DNA of 64,000 nucleotides from Xestospongia bergquistia (taxonomy: Eukaryota > Porifera > Demospongiae > Haplosclerida > Petrosiidae). Each line of letters starts with the position of its first letter. Within the stretch, counting starts at the first letter, position 1. Location of the stretch: positions 1,178,001 through 1,242,000 of the forward strand of contig OZ014423.1 of NCBI GenBank assembly GCA_963965975.1, read 5' to 3'. This document shows, in pieces, positions 38,607-50,899 of this stretch. The notes under the pieces are model-generated. The model ran no database searches, was not told where the DNA came from, and saw nothing but the letters and a program-made list of their open reading frames with translations. The translations under genes and the position numbers were made by a program.

Positions 38607-41280
38607 TCACCATGAGGCATGTAGCATTTTTCTGTTTCTTTCTTCAGCAGTAGCTGGTAGGTTCCAAATAAATTCTTGAAAGAATGAGGCTACTTCTTGA
38701 ATTTGTTTTTCATAGTGTAAGTTGAATATATAGTGAGATATGAACCACAAATTCAACCCTTTAGCAAAACCACCAGTCTGTGTTAAAACAAGGTTCTCCA
38801 CAAAAACAAAATAATCAGCTGAATCTTCATTTTCAAAACTGGCAAACCGTGGAGCTGTTCTCCTTGGACTCCTTGTAGCAATGTCTGAAAGTTCATCAGT
38901 CATCTAGGAAGAGCAAACAGATTATGACCATTAATTAATTACATTAAATTTCTGGTGAATGTCAAGAATAACTAATAGCTGCATTAAAGTTATTTTTATT
39001 CCATTTAATCTCATTAAAGGTAGTACATGTAAGTGTTTTCATAAAACCACATCTTATAACTTACACTCATTTTTCGTTTAAATAAATTACTACATCTTCA
39101 TTTCCTTTTTTTGGCAAAAATTTACATAAGACAGATAGAGCAACCTTCTGTTTCTGGTTATTATCACCTACAATTTAAAAACATCAGACATTAATTTACC
39201 ACTTCACTTCATAATATTAATTAAAAAATCACCATTATATTTGGTTTGCTCTTTAAAAAGAGTTTCAGCTTGTTTTCCAGGTAAACTAGTGTTACAATAT
39301 TCTATAATAGCTAAGACCCACTTATTGTCCAACAGCCAATAGCTGTCAGTGAAAAAGAAAGAATATACAAATGAAATTGTACAAAGCCAATCAGTGTCAT
39401 TTTCCTAGCACGTAAATATTTTTCTATAAACTTAACATCTTTCACAACATATTATGTTACTATAGAGAAAGCATGTAGTTACTATCCAAACTGGTTGATT
39501 AAAATGGCTTATAATGTTGACAATTATTCTTTGTCTCATGTATGATAAAGAAGATCAGCTAAAAAAACATATACTTAGTCTTACCACATAGCTTTCATGT
39601 AGTTCATTATAACTTTGTAATAGACTAGTTGCACTAATTTCATCAGAGTCAAACAAAACATCTCTTTGTGAATGTCTGTCAAGACAAAGACAACACAATC
39701 TCTTTGCGTGGATTGTCTTTTTCCAATTCTTTTTGCAACAATAACATATTTTGAGATACAGTAACACTATCATTAGCAGTGTCCCTGAGTGGAGGATAAC
39801 GAGTTAGAAGTGAAGTCTTTATTCTGAGCCTTCCACGTTTAGATTTTGTAGTTTGATCTCCTTCATTGTGACTATTCTGCATGTGGGCCTTTTTCATGGA
39901 GTACCTCTCACGTTATAGACTCATTCAGTAATTTTTCCCAAGAGCCCCGCAACTAAGTTAAAAATTGTGATTCACAATTAAGAAACATATATAAGCACTT
40001 CAGTCAGTAAACAAAACCACATTAAAACCATAATAAAGTAGAAAACACCTTTTAACCACTAATTACTTCACAGTTTATACATTATTATAACATAACCTCT
40101 GTGAATATATTTATAAGTAGGTTCTAGTTTACAATACATTATAATTATATTTAGGCAACTCAGAAAATGTGTCCAATATCTTTCATAAAATCATATTTCT
40201 TGACTACCCTGGTATCCAGGCATTCACAAAACAAATCAATAGACTGGATTTATATTAATGATGTTTTATTCATTGCATGAGTCCTCCCATTCTTGATCAA
40301 TCACAAACTAGGTCTTTGTTTCAAACAGTCGAGTTTGTCATTTGTGCAGAGATATAGTGTAAGCAAAAGAGCATTACACTTCTTCAATACAATTAGGATC
40401 CAAAATGATTGAGCTTCACGAATAACTGGTTGACTCTTTATTAGAGCTACTAAAGCATTTATTATCAATGCAGAGCAGCTCTTCTCAGTGCCAACAAGAC
40501 CAAGCTTGTGATCCCACATGAATGAGAAAGGGCATGGAAATGTAAGATCTTTCCAAACCCAGTTGGTGACAACACGAACACATCTTTTCCGTCATGTATA
40601 GCTTCAACAAACAAAAGCTCTTTTTTAAGAGATAGATTTAGCCTTTCTAGCTGCTTTAGATTGTCGAGTAGATCAGCAGAGAAGTTACTATGCAATACAT
40701 GTAGTCATCATAGATAGTGGAATATGGTAGTAAACGAAAATATTACATCATAGTTGATGGAGGATCCTAGAGTATACTATTTCCAAGAAATCTGTGGAAA
40801 TTACTCATATTCGCAAGCAGTAGTCACCAGGTGTTCTTTTCTTTCACAAATACCTGAGAATGAGGCTAATTTCTTGACTAGTATTTTTGTAACTTCAGTA
40901 CAAAATTCTTTATTTGGCCTTGGATTAAATTGGTCATCATAACTAAATGACATAGGCAATTATAGCCTATACTTTAGTTTGTAATCTTTGTATTTTTTTA
41001 CCACATCAAGCTCTGACACGAGAGATTTCACTTCATCTTCTGTCAATTCTAAGAACGCTTCGTAATCAATACATCAATTCATTATATTCATATGTTAGTG
41101 TTTCTCAATACTTACTTTCCAATACTTACAGACGTCTGACGGTATGCCATTGTCATGTAAAAATATAGCAAGATTCACGGGGTCGATATTACGGCTGAAC
41201 TCAACCAATTCTCCTTCAGTTGTATCAGCTGTTGTTATTACTAGCAAGCTCTATTGATGGCTTGATCTGTTAGGCTGAAG
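38607..41280 (-). pseudogene. Transposon-borne minus-strand gene fragments (SAM-like, RecQ-like, unknown)
   Basis: From right to left there are four kinds of piece. A SAM-like stretch reads DNGIPSDVCKYW and FLELTEDEVKSLV (41.0-41.2 kb). A RecQ-like piece with a Walker-A-type SPTGFGKILHF lies at 40465-40695, with a frame-shifted continuation at 40301-40519. A basic segment ending LLTRYPPLRD..N..VSQN and LEKDNPRKEIVL is at 39679-39897, then DEISATSLLQSYNELHESY. A last piece is at 38607-38903 (SADYFVFVENLVLTQTGGF; ASFFQEFIWNLP). Frameshifts and stops separate the pieces. Whether they formed one gene is unknown; the RecQ-like part could be a captured host fragment. Confidence 0.5.
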
Positions 41281-41559
41281 TTGGCGCTACTTTCATTAGT
41301 TATATAGAGGAAATTATTCAATAGTTATGAAGAGGAAATTAATGATGGCATCTCTAATTATTGTTGAATACCCTCTGTGTGGTTGACGTTTCATGTAAGT
41401 CATCATTTTTCTTCAATGTATGTAATATCGAAGGAGGTAAACACGTATTTAAGGCATTTACTGCTTACGACATATAGTACAGCCACATAGGGCTATACCG
41501 TCATCACAGAGTAGCACTTGGATTAGACAAACATATCGAGGAGTGAAATATGCAATTAA

Positions 41560-43400
41560 GTACTGCACTACCTTCTGCTACAGCTAATGATCTTGACGTA
41601 TTTCACCTAGTCAGTGATGAAGCTCCTGTTATGTTAGCTCATATGATGATCCTAATTCAACCTTAACAGATTACAGAACCACTCAACAATATGATCACAC
41701 TATTAAAGCTGCTAAGGTCCTTCTTCATCTTCGAGAAAGTCATAACATCTCTCAAGCTGCCTCAATTGATGTAATGGACAGTTGTAGTATTATGTATACC
41801 CAAAAAGTTAATGATTTGAAACTTGAAGTAAGTCAAAGTTGATTCAAGCTAATATTGACATTAGCAGTACTAGTACTAGTGGATTAGAAGATGTTTTAGC
41901 CATCTCATCCATTTGAAGGTATTGATACTATTTATTAATTTATTTGGGAATTGTTGTACAAATCACTTGGGTTGGTAGTAAATGAACAACTATTGCATGA
42001 ATTATATTTATTTGCTCATCAGAATTGTTAGTAAGTTGTCATTGTATATCTATGTTGTGTTATTATTTTTTTATTATAGAAACCTCAAGAAATTTCATTT
42101 AAACAGACAAGTTGGATTGATCAGTTTTGGGGTTACAAATGAAGAAAGGTATTGAAAAAGGATAAATTTTATTGCATTTCTTTGCTTGATTGTCTTACAA
42201 ATATCCTTATACTAGTCAATTTTCAACTGAAGTCTTAAATCCTCACAACAGTCTTGTTGATGAGCAATTAAATGACTTCTGTGATGACACAATATTTCAC
42301 TCACACTCATTATTTAATTTGGATCCACATGCTTTGCAAATAATCACTTATTATCATGAAATAGAGGTGGTGCATGTTATATTTTCTAGCTAATATAAGG
42401 TCACAATATCGTTCCACTCTAAAAACAATACAACTTATCACTGTTGGAAAGTATGAGGACATTCAGAAATATGGAATTGATGAGTTTATGGCACCATTTG
42501 TTGATGACATAAAGACCTTGTACTGTAATGGAATAAAGGTTTCAATAGCTGGCATAGACTGTGTTTTACATGGTGGACTTTTGGCTTTTTTAGCAGATAG
42601 CCTTGCCAGTCAGCATCCCAATTGATGGCTCTCTGTCGTGATTTTCCACTTTTAATTTAAGGCAAGATCCCTGAAAGTGATCCCCACTGGCAATTATTCC
42701 TGCTTCTTCTTAAGTATGCAGTATTGCTATTGCACCAACATGTACTTATGACCTTATAGCTATCTTAGAGTAATTATTGATGAGCACTTAAGTACATTCT
42801 GTGGATATTATCCACATAAGACTTTAATACCAAAACAACACTATATGATTCATTACCCTTCACAAATAGAAAAGTTTGGGTCCTGATTGACAGACTATAC
42901 ATCAAGAGTCTAACTAAGTTTTGTCAAAAGAGCATCTTGTTTTTAGCACTTATAAGAATGTTCCTAAAACAATAGCATGAAAAGACATCAATTTTGGCTT
43001 TGCTATCAAATGTATTATAATTCATGTTTACACCTCAAATGGAAATAAGTCCAAAACAATTTTCTAATACCTTATCATGGAAGATGACTACATTCAGTGT
43101 AAACTGAAACAAATAGTTCCAAGTCTAAGTGATGATTCAGTCCTTTGTCATCCAGAATGGGTGAATCTTCAAAGCTCACATTTTCACAAAGTTTTGTACA
43201 TACTAGTTAAGTGTGATATAATACTCTAGTTTTGGTAAAATTATTGATTAGTTACTACTGACAGCACACTTATTATATGCATGTTAGAGTACTATAGTCA
43301 TTTCTTCAGATTTCACTACAATGCATTTGTAAATAGAACTAAAGGTGTTGTCTCAGCCATTTATATTTATTCATTAGGAGATCATCGTCCTTTCTATGCT
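41560..43400 (+). pseudogene. Decayed plus-strand transposase-like gene
   Basis: Pieces include LNPHNSLVDEQLNDFCDDTI (42190-42393) and YFLANIRSQYRSTLKTIQLI then YGIDEFMAPFVDDIKTLY and FLADSLASQHPN (42374-42625). Farther on, MIHYPSQIEKFG lies in a frame broken by many stops. The style matches transposase-associated proteins of large animal and plant DNA transposons (Tnp2-like). Numerous stops and frameshifts show that it is dead. Confidence 0.5.
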
Positions 43401-43925
43401 TGATTTAATTTTTTTTTTTTAAATAATATATAACACTGCCATACTATTATTAATATTGTTATGTGTTGATAGTTATTTGCTTATTTGTTTCACTTTGAAA
43501 ATTAACATTTTATATTATAATTTGATCATCAACTTAAAAATAAATAAACTCAAAGGTCAGTACTACATTTATAGATGCGGAATACCTTTAAAAATTAACC
43601 TAAAAATTATTAACTAATTATTATAATAATCAAATAAGATTGTTAATCCTACTATAAGTTTTAATTTAAGGAAAATCCAGGTTGTTTAACCTTGATGGTA
43701 TTGAAATAACACTGTTAAGAGGTTGTTATTACTATTTTGTTGAGGAAGATATGACTTGATACCTTCTGATTACTTAAAATTTAACTTTCTCAGTGCTTAT
43801 TATAACCTAGAATATTTATTTTAAATAAAAAGGTTAGAAATAACCTTTGATTAAGACTGGTTATTATACAGCTGAGGAAAATGTAATTAAAAAAAACATA
43901 TAAAGTTATCTTATTTTTTACAGTG

Positions 43926-44360
43926 TGGTGTCACTCCATGCATGACATGACCCACCTGTCAGCATTCTTTGTAACTATCACATTGTTGGAGACAGTAAAA
44001 AAGAAAGAAAGGGGTTGGTAGCTTGCAATGGTAACACTCCAAATATTGACAAGAAGGTATAAATTCCTACACTCCTAGTAAATTGACTTATGAAGATGTT
44101 ATTGACTTCATCCTAGCATGCTCTTTCATTTTTTACTTCTCGCTCTCTCTCGTGTCCATGTGCATATACCTATGCAAGCTAAACATTATGCTTACTCATG
44201 ATCACTTGTTTGTACATTAAGAAGGAAAGTCTGAGGGTAAAGTATATTAACTTTCACTCTTAAAATTAATCACAGCAGCTATAATATGGCAGAGGGTGTT
44301 CATAATCTGTTGTGAAATTAAAACATTTACTTTCTAATGTTTAGGGTTTAGAATTAATTT
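43926..44360. repeat. Remainder of the split 0.8-kb repeat unit
   Basis: Sequence from TGGTGTCACTCCATGC onward resumes the tandem repeat where it stopped at 38045. The same blocks appear (GTTGGAGACA..AAAGAAAGAAAGGGG, AGTAAATTGACTTATGAAG, GAAGGAAAGTCTGA). It is more diverged than units 1 and 2. Confidence 0.85.
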
Positions 44361-44759
44361 TTCTAGCAGCCAGCCAATAATTTTTGGCATATTAAACTAA
44401 TGTCCACGACTTACACCCTAATATTAACTATACATGCTAATGTACTGGTTTCTGCTGGACTAATTAACACTTTTTTCTAAATATTTGGTGATATTATATA
44501 AAGGCTGTGAATTAAGTCTTACCATCATGGGTGTATGTTGTTTGCCATGATTTGCATGTGAATATGTCCAGAAGAGCTATAACGCAATAAAGTTTGCATA
44601 ATGAAATAATGCATACTTAGATAAACATATAGCTATGATAATCATCCTTAAATTTAGGCAGTGAAATTTGACAAGAATGGCTACTGGGAAAGAGGAGAAT
44701 GTTAGTAGGACAGCAACGTTTGTGAAAGGAAAGCAATCTGGTTGTTATTGATGTAACTA

Positions 44760-45452
44760 AAAAGGTCTCTGTCTTCGTTATTGTTGTGTGAAGAGCAGTC
44801 ATTACTCTACGTCCTGTTTACCTATGAAGCTCGGAATATGTTCTAATGTCCAAACCAGCCCCACTGTTGATGGAGCTAGCCTACTACGTGTTTCTGATGA
44901 TTGTGAAGAGGACAATGGCTTGGCCCATCTATCTGCAACTCCTGTTATAATAGATAGTACTATCCAACCGGCTGCTACTCAGTTGCCTGCCTTCAGTCCT
45001 GTCCCTAATCCTAATTTTAAATTGAATGGATTTCCTGGCTTGGACTTCGTTGAAATGATCAATCAGTGCTACTCTGAAGCAGTCCATATTGGATTCTTAA
45101 CTTATGTAAGGTTCCTTTGGGGAAACACAGTAAAGCCTTCATTAAGGAATTGTCATGAATTTTTTGATCATATTCAGAAGACTCAGCTATGGAATCTATT
45201 GCTCTGAAGGCTGCATTTCTTCTACCACTTCTGGTTTTACAAAAACACAGACGGTCAAAATCTAAATATCACGTTTTGGCTCTTGAATGTTGCAGGAAGC
45301 TTTGGCATGAAGGTTCATTTTTTGAACTTTTGAAGGAGGGCAAGGCTATCCAAAAAAAGTTTTGTGGTGGCAGTCGTTTTAATAAGAAGTCTGACTTGGC
45401 TAACTCATTTACTCATTGCATGTTCGGGTATAATGAACAAGGAAGTGCTTAG
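44760..45452 (+). mobile_element. Retroelement-like coding fragment (frameshifted)
   Basis: Two overlapping reading frames (44788-45207 and 45189-45452) together read GLDFVEMINQCYSEAVH..., then MESIALKAAFLLPLLVLQKH and KLWHEGSFFELLKEGKAIQK. This resembles the N-terminal part, ahead of the reverse transcriptase, of proteins common in sponge and cnidarian retroelements. No RT domain remains. A +1 shift joins the two frames, so it is a dead fragment. Class assignment is from memory of style and is uncertain. Confidence 0.4.
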
Positions 45453-45535
45453 TAGTGCTTACTGCTTAGATAGTGCTATATTTCAAACAGTATTATAATT
45501 ATGGTACATTATTGCATCTTACAAACATCAACTGT

Positions 45536-45818
45536 TTAAATGTATACGCATCCATCACTCAGTCTACATCTTTCTGGTGTAAAAATTTTTCCTGTATTGC
45601 TGAATAATCTATCCACTGGTAAGATGAAGAAGGTACTCCAAGATCTTTGGCGAAGTTCGCAAGAGTGGATACTTCTATGATTCTCTTTCCAATACTTGGC
45701 TGGATTTGTGTCTGTAGAGACAGGAGTAGCTACTAAGTAATTATCTGTGTTTGAATGGCTTTGGAAAGGAGTGGTTTCAGTCTCAGGCTCAGGCATGTTC
45801 CTGCATGTCCTTCCTGCA
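45536..45818 (-). mobile_element. hAT-type transposase C-terminal relic
   Basis: The minus strand reads KYWKENHRS, then LPVDRLFSNTGKIFTPERCR and LSDG. This is the pattern of the hAT/ZBED transposase dimerisation region (VERLFS.AGKI..). It directly abuts the helicase pseudogene at about 45819 and shares its reading frame, making a 218-codon chimeric ORF. The 5' part and terminal repeats of the element are missing or not recognised. Confidence 0.7.
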
Positions 45819-48640
45819 GCTAACACTCTAGTCTTGCCAGAACCAAATGGACCAGATACAATGATTGGAAGATTGGGAGGACTTTGAAAAATAACATCTA
45901 ATGCTTTAAGTTGTCCATACTCATCAACAGACAATGCCTTCAAAAAACATTTAAAATTAACTCTGCATGCAGCTGTCTGGAGAGGTTTTGAAGTGTCTTC
46001 TATAGTAGGAAAGAGTTTGTTAATCATGGTCTGAGGAGTATATATAACAGCCTTGTGTAGATTGTCAAAATAAGAATGTTTGACTTCAAATTGTACAGAC
46101 ACTTGACAGCATTCTCTTTCTGTTATACCAAATTTTCTCTTGAGATGCTTGATAGACAAGGAAGGTAAAGATATCAAAAATTTTTTGTTCACATTCCCAA
46201 AATTAGCTGGAAGAATTTCTGCTCGACAAATATCTTCATTTTTTCTCTGTCAATAATGAACATTGCTTCACTAGCCTGTGTTGCATATTGTATCTGATCA
46301 TGAGACATCCCATAAATGTAACCAACATAACATTGCCTTTCTTCTATCATTTCATATCCTTTCAGAAATAATTTATAATCACCATCACATTATTAATAAA
46401 GTGACTGTATATTAATTAAGTATAATAACTTACTTCTCTGAGAGGAGGCAAATGTGTTCAGACTCTTCAAAAAACACAACAGGTAATAGAATTTATCTCT
46501 ATATAGCTAGATTTAGCAACTTTTTAGAAGAAGCTACAGTTTAGAATCAGAGCTCAAAAATTAAAATAAATACACACCTGTAAATTTTGTAATGTTTGGC
46601 CACTCATCTTGTTGTTTACATTAACGTTTGGGTGGATCTGTAGTTAGAAATAAAAATATAATTGGACGTGTCACAAAATTTTATTTGTGATATCTGTAGA
46701 CCAACCCAATCATGAAATGATCTGCTTTGAGAAATATCTTGAGAGATAATAGGAATTAATAAGTTTTAAGGTATAGCAGGAAGCAAAGCAATAGCAGGTG
46801 GTGTCTTCCTTTGATCATGAAGAAAATCAAATGGATATGTAATTTGATTTGAAATTTCAGGAGGTTGTGACGGCAAATCTTGAGACATAAAATGAAGTAT
46901 CATTCCCATAACAAAGGATATTGATAATCATTATTTCATTAATACTTGGTTTTTAATAAACTTGGTGTGCAGATCCTTGCATTGTAGGTACATCCATATT
47001 TACTATAAGCAACAATAAATTAAATGCATGTCAGCTTTTGTAATAGACCTACCACATGACTCCATTGAAGGTAAAAATGGATTAGATGAACTTGACAAAG
47101 GCATACTACTACTCATAGGTATTCCTATATTAAAAGAAGGTAGCCATATAGAAATCTGTTTACATTAATCAACTAGCACCTGGAAAATAGAAGTATGGAT
47201 TAGGTGGCAGTGAGGATGGGTTAATAGGACAGGGTGGGGAAATGTACGGAGACACTCCACTATGTGGATATAGATTAGCATCATAAAGTGGAAACGAGCT
47301 ATTGGAGTTAAAAACAAATAGTGGAGATCAGTGAACACCAAAAAAAGTTGGAATGGCTGAAGAAATGATGTTGGTATATTAACCATTCTGGAAAAGCCTA
47401 ATGTTGTGTAGAAAAAAGTTAAGTTATTAATAAGAATACAGAGTAAATATTATTCTGGAAGAAATTGGTACATATTTGGAAGAAATTGCTACTCTAGGCT
47501 GTTGGTATTGATTCTTTCTTAAGCTTAAGGTTTCATTTTAGTTTTGTTGAAATTCCTACCAGAAGAATAAACACAAAATTACCCACCTAGTGATCTTCTT
47601 TGACATCATCTCTAACATTTTGCTTGTTCCTTTTCTTTCCTTTAATTAGAGAATTTATAAATTTATAAATTTATAATTTTACTCTCACAACCAATTTTTG
47701 TACCTCCTGTGTTTTTTATTTGGATGGCTTTCTCTATCAGACTCAAAAGATGCCACTGAAGATATGTCAAATATTCAACACCTGAATCCTCAGAATCACT
47801 CAGAGCTATGGAAACTAGTCAAACATTTAATGAATGTATCCTAAAATAGTTACCTTTATTTGTACAGTCGCTATTAAAGCTTTTGAAAGAAATTCCAATT
47901 ATTTTCTCCTCTCTTAGAGAAGACAGTGGTAATGAGGCCATCATTTCAGGATGATATTTAAAAACACACTCAAAAACCAAATATTCCAGTTTGTCATCAT
48001 CAATTTTAACTTCTTTTAGAAGAAGAGCATAATGTTCTATGCTCAATACAGTTGCAACTCTGCTGTTTATTTGTAAGAGGTCTCCTGGCGACTTTTGTAT
48101 CAAAATTGAATGTTTTAAATGGTATATAGTTAACAAGTTATAATTTACTTTTGCTTTTTGTTTTTAATTTGTTAAATAACTTGTGATTTACTAAATAATG
48201 CTTGATTCATTAAATATATGATTTACTAAATAATGCATGATTTATTAAATAAACAAGAAGTAAATCAAGAATTATTTAATAAATAATGATTTGTTTAATA
48301 TATCATGGTAATTTTCCAATTTTGATACAAACAGCCCCCCATACTCCTGCAGATAGGCCATCCAAGATATGTGGACACAATCTTAGCTCCAATAAATTGG
48401 ACTGATAATTATGAGCATTGTAGAAAGGCTGAATTAGTGATGGCATCTCTACTACTTTGAGTGCTTCGAAAGAAAGTATATAATCTTAAAGATGTACTTT
48501 TCCTTTGTAGTTGTCAAATTTAATGAATTACTTTTCAAAAAGTTTAAATTATAGAAAAACTTAAATTGATTAAGAAACAATGGTTGTGTTTCTACAGGAA
48601 ACCCATTTAGAAGCATACACATACTATCTGAACTATGTGA
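45819..48640 (-). pseudogene. Helicase A' pseudogene (truncated copy of helicase A)
   Basis: From right to left it matches helicase A exons. A shrunken module piece lies near 48400-48600 (FLNQFKFFYNLNFL). DKLEYLVFECVFKYHPEMMASL follows (47840-48080), then linker exons (46560-47800), a broken lead-in (46430-46500) and the pre-Walker region through GPFGSGKTRVLA (45819-46390). A frameshift by one lost base near 46240 cuts the N-terminal helicase exon. The death domain and most of the first module are absent, and everything after Walker A is replaced by the hAT relic. It is interrupted by a MITE at 48088-48343. It is non-functional as a helicase. Confidence 0.85.
48088..48343. mobile_element. MITE with TTTGTATCAAAATTG terminal inverted repeats
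   Basis: A 256-bp insert lies within an exon of pseudogene A'; helicase A gives the empty site (GGTCTCCTGCAG). CTCCTG flanks both sides (48082-48087 and 48344-48349), so target duplication is up to 6 bp. The ends share a perfect 15-bp inverted TTTGTATCAAAATTG. The interior is AT-rich and partly palindromic, with no coding capacity. Confidence 0.85.
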
Positions 48641-48879
48641 CACAACATACCTTTGACCATTTATAAAATGTGTTGAAGGGACTGCCCAATTAACAAATAG
48701 TTATTTATTATTTAGCCAGTATTACGCCTATTAGGTGGGGGTTAAAGGAGTGTATAAGCTCAGAATTGTGTGTGCATACTTGTAAATGATTATACCATAT
48801 ATGGAAAATTATATAAACAATAGCCACAAGGGTGTGATCTCTAATAATGCATTTTTAATTTGATGGTATTATGACAATT

Positions 48880-49330
48880 GTGCTACTTGGAGACCAGCCA
48901 CCATATCTTGACATCTGCTGTTATATAGTCATAGTTTTAATATGGTTTCCTTTAATGTAATCTTCAACAACTACACTACATGCTCAGGTTGTCCATGTTG
49001 ATTTGGTTGTACCACAGAATCTTTAAAAGAAAAGGGATGTGATGGACAGACCTGTTAAATTTCCTAGTAAGCACTCCAGTTCACTTATATAATCTGATTG
49101 TAGTATACCAACCTGTTAATTCCAATACACAGCTGTCTTTCACTTCTTTTACAACATATTTTTGACCTCATTTCTCTGGAGAAGCAGTCCATACTTCTTT
49201 GTTAGTTCTTCTGATGCATCCTTCTTTGTTAGTTCTTCTGATGCATCCTTCAGCAAACAATTATGATTCAAAAGTGGTTGATGACAACATCATTGATGAA
49301 GACAGTGATCAATGAAAAATGAAAGAAGAC
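48880..49330 (-). pseudogene. Alpha-kinase relic 2
   Basis: The sequence aligns with relic 1 and K1 at DNA level: the ATCTTCAACAACTACA hinge region, CATTTCTTTTACAACA near the Lys motif, and a start region with TATAAGAGTC upstream. It has many frameshifts, a duplicated 27-bp block (about 49195-49250) and no C-lobe. Confidence 0.8.
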
Positions 49331-50899
49331 TCTTATATGTTGGCAGTGTATATTTATTAATTACTGGCAAAGCATACTTTAATATAAAATTATTACTATA
49401 TTTAATTATAAAATATTAAAAATATTACTTATTGTCACTTGGTGACCAACATCTTTGAAGCTAAATAAGAAGACATAGTCACTATAAATTTTAACATATC
49501 ATTATCTGAAGAATTACATCTGGTTGTTTAATTACATCAGCAATGTTTGTAATTCTTTTGGAGACTCTTTAACTGGAGATTCATCAGATGTAGACATGCT
49601 GTAGTTAGCATGTGATAATACAGAGGAAATTGACTCTAAAATGAATGTATGCAGGTTTCACTTTTCATTTCTTTTTTTGATTAAGAGGAACCCCAAACAC
49701 TTCTATCTAAACCTTAGGTTTGATATATTTGTGGGTTGGTTGTTTGTCTTCTAATTGGGTCTCAATTGTTGTGGGTCATACCGAGTGCTTCCAGCTGATA
49801 CTTGATCACCAAATGTTCGAACCTGGGCTGAGGAAGATGGAGGAACTAACATTTTAGATTGTGGTCTTTGGCTTGGTTTCTTTGAAGGAGGCAGTGTCCT
49901 GGTGACTGGTTATCAAGAAGAAAACATTAAACCTGATTTGCTGGTAGCATGATGCACTGTAAAGCTGGTTGCTCTGAAGAAGTTTGCAGAAATGATTAGT
50001 GATTAGTATGTGTAAGTATAAGTGTAAGTGCCTATTAACGATAAGTACCTATTGTGATATACTAGGTAACTTGATAAACATTGAACCTACATGTATAATT
50101 ATATATTCATTATTGTGTATTATTACGTCATGTATCGATATAAATACCGCATGCTTTTAGTATATATTTTGTCAGTTGTCATGAGTTGTCATTAGTTGTA
50201 TTATTTGCTACAATTGTTATAGTTATCATTATTATTACTATTGTCATTGGGTCGGTTGTTAGTTGTACAAGTAGCCGGTTCTATAATTCTTCACTCGGTC
50301 ACCACACCTATATATATATAAATATTTTGAGAGGTTTATATCTGATAGATCTAGAACTTTGGTTTGAGTGATGTACATGGGATGTAGCTACAGCTGAGGT
50401 TTCAACCTCATTAACAATGGATAATGTGTTTTTGTTACTGAATGATATATAAAACAAATGGTTTGCTTACTAATAACAGAGCCCAACTTCCAAGGAAATG
50501 CACATCATATCCACACACTATAAACTTCTGTATGATACAATGAAAGAAGACCACTAATATATAACAGCGTTGTTTATTATGGAGACTCATTAGGGCCATA
50601 GAAAATAAAGTATATATACAGTGTTATAGCAAAGCAGCAAAAACATACAGTATTATAGCAGAGTAGCAAATAAAGTATATAGCAGAGCAGAAAAAAAGTA
50701 TATAGCATTGTAACAAAACAGCAAATAAAAAATAGCATTAAAGCAAACATGCAGCAAATAAATATATAGTAAATCAGCAGCAAAACTTATTATAGGTAAG
50801 CAGCTAATAATATACATGTAAGTAACATTACTAAACAGTAACGTTACAATTGTAATAGCTGTGTGTAATGCATGCACACATGGTGATCTGAGTTAATTA
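49331..50899. other. Intergenic block paralogous to 25141-25895, with helicase-tail debris and a solo LTR
   Basis: Near 49430-49900 the sequence resembles the 3' tail region of helicase A (CACTTGGTGACC, TTTGAAGCTAAATAAGAAG, Ser/Pro-type tail) but is broken. From about 49900 it parallels the spacer downstream of helicase B, including the AGCAAA minisatellite (50610-50790). The solo LTR at 50053-50306 is the main difference. Confidence 0.6.
50053..50306 (+). mobile_element. Solo LTR, 254 bp, with 5-bp target duplication
   Basis: It starts TGTGATATAC and ends GGTCACCACA (TG..CA). CCTAT lies on both sides (50048-50052 and 50307-50311). The paralogous spacer near 25335-25345 reads AAGTACCTATAAATATTTTG with no insert, giving an empty site. 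A TATAAATA box at about 50139-50146 suggests plus orientation. No internal retroelement genes are present, so it is the product of LTR-LTR recombination. Confidence 0.88.

Larger units (their letters stand above)
38046..43925. mobile_element. Decayed 5.88-kb DNA transposon with CACT termini (CACTA/CMC-like)
   Basis: The repeat unit is interrupted between ..TTAACATCATAT and TGGTGTCACTCC. The insert begins CACTACAAAAAAG and ends, read in reverse complement, CACTGTAAAAAATAAG, so it has short imperfect terminal inverted repeats. Inside are two decayed coding regions in opposite orientation, described separately. Target-site duplication is unclear; only 2-3 bp could be involved. Class is inferred from the CACTA-like ends and the internal transposase-like protein, so treat it as provisional. 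Confidence 0.65.
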
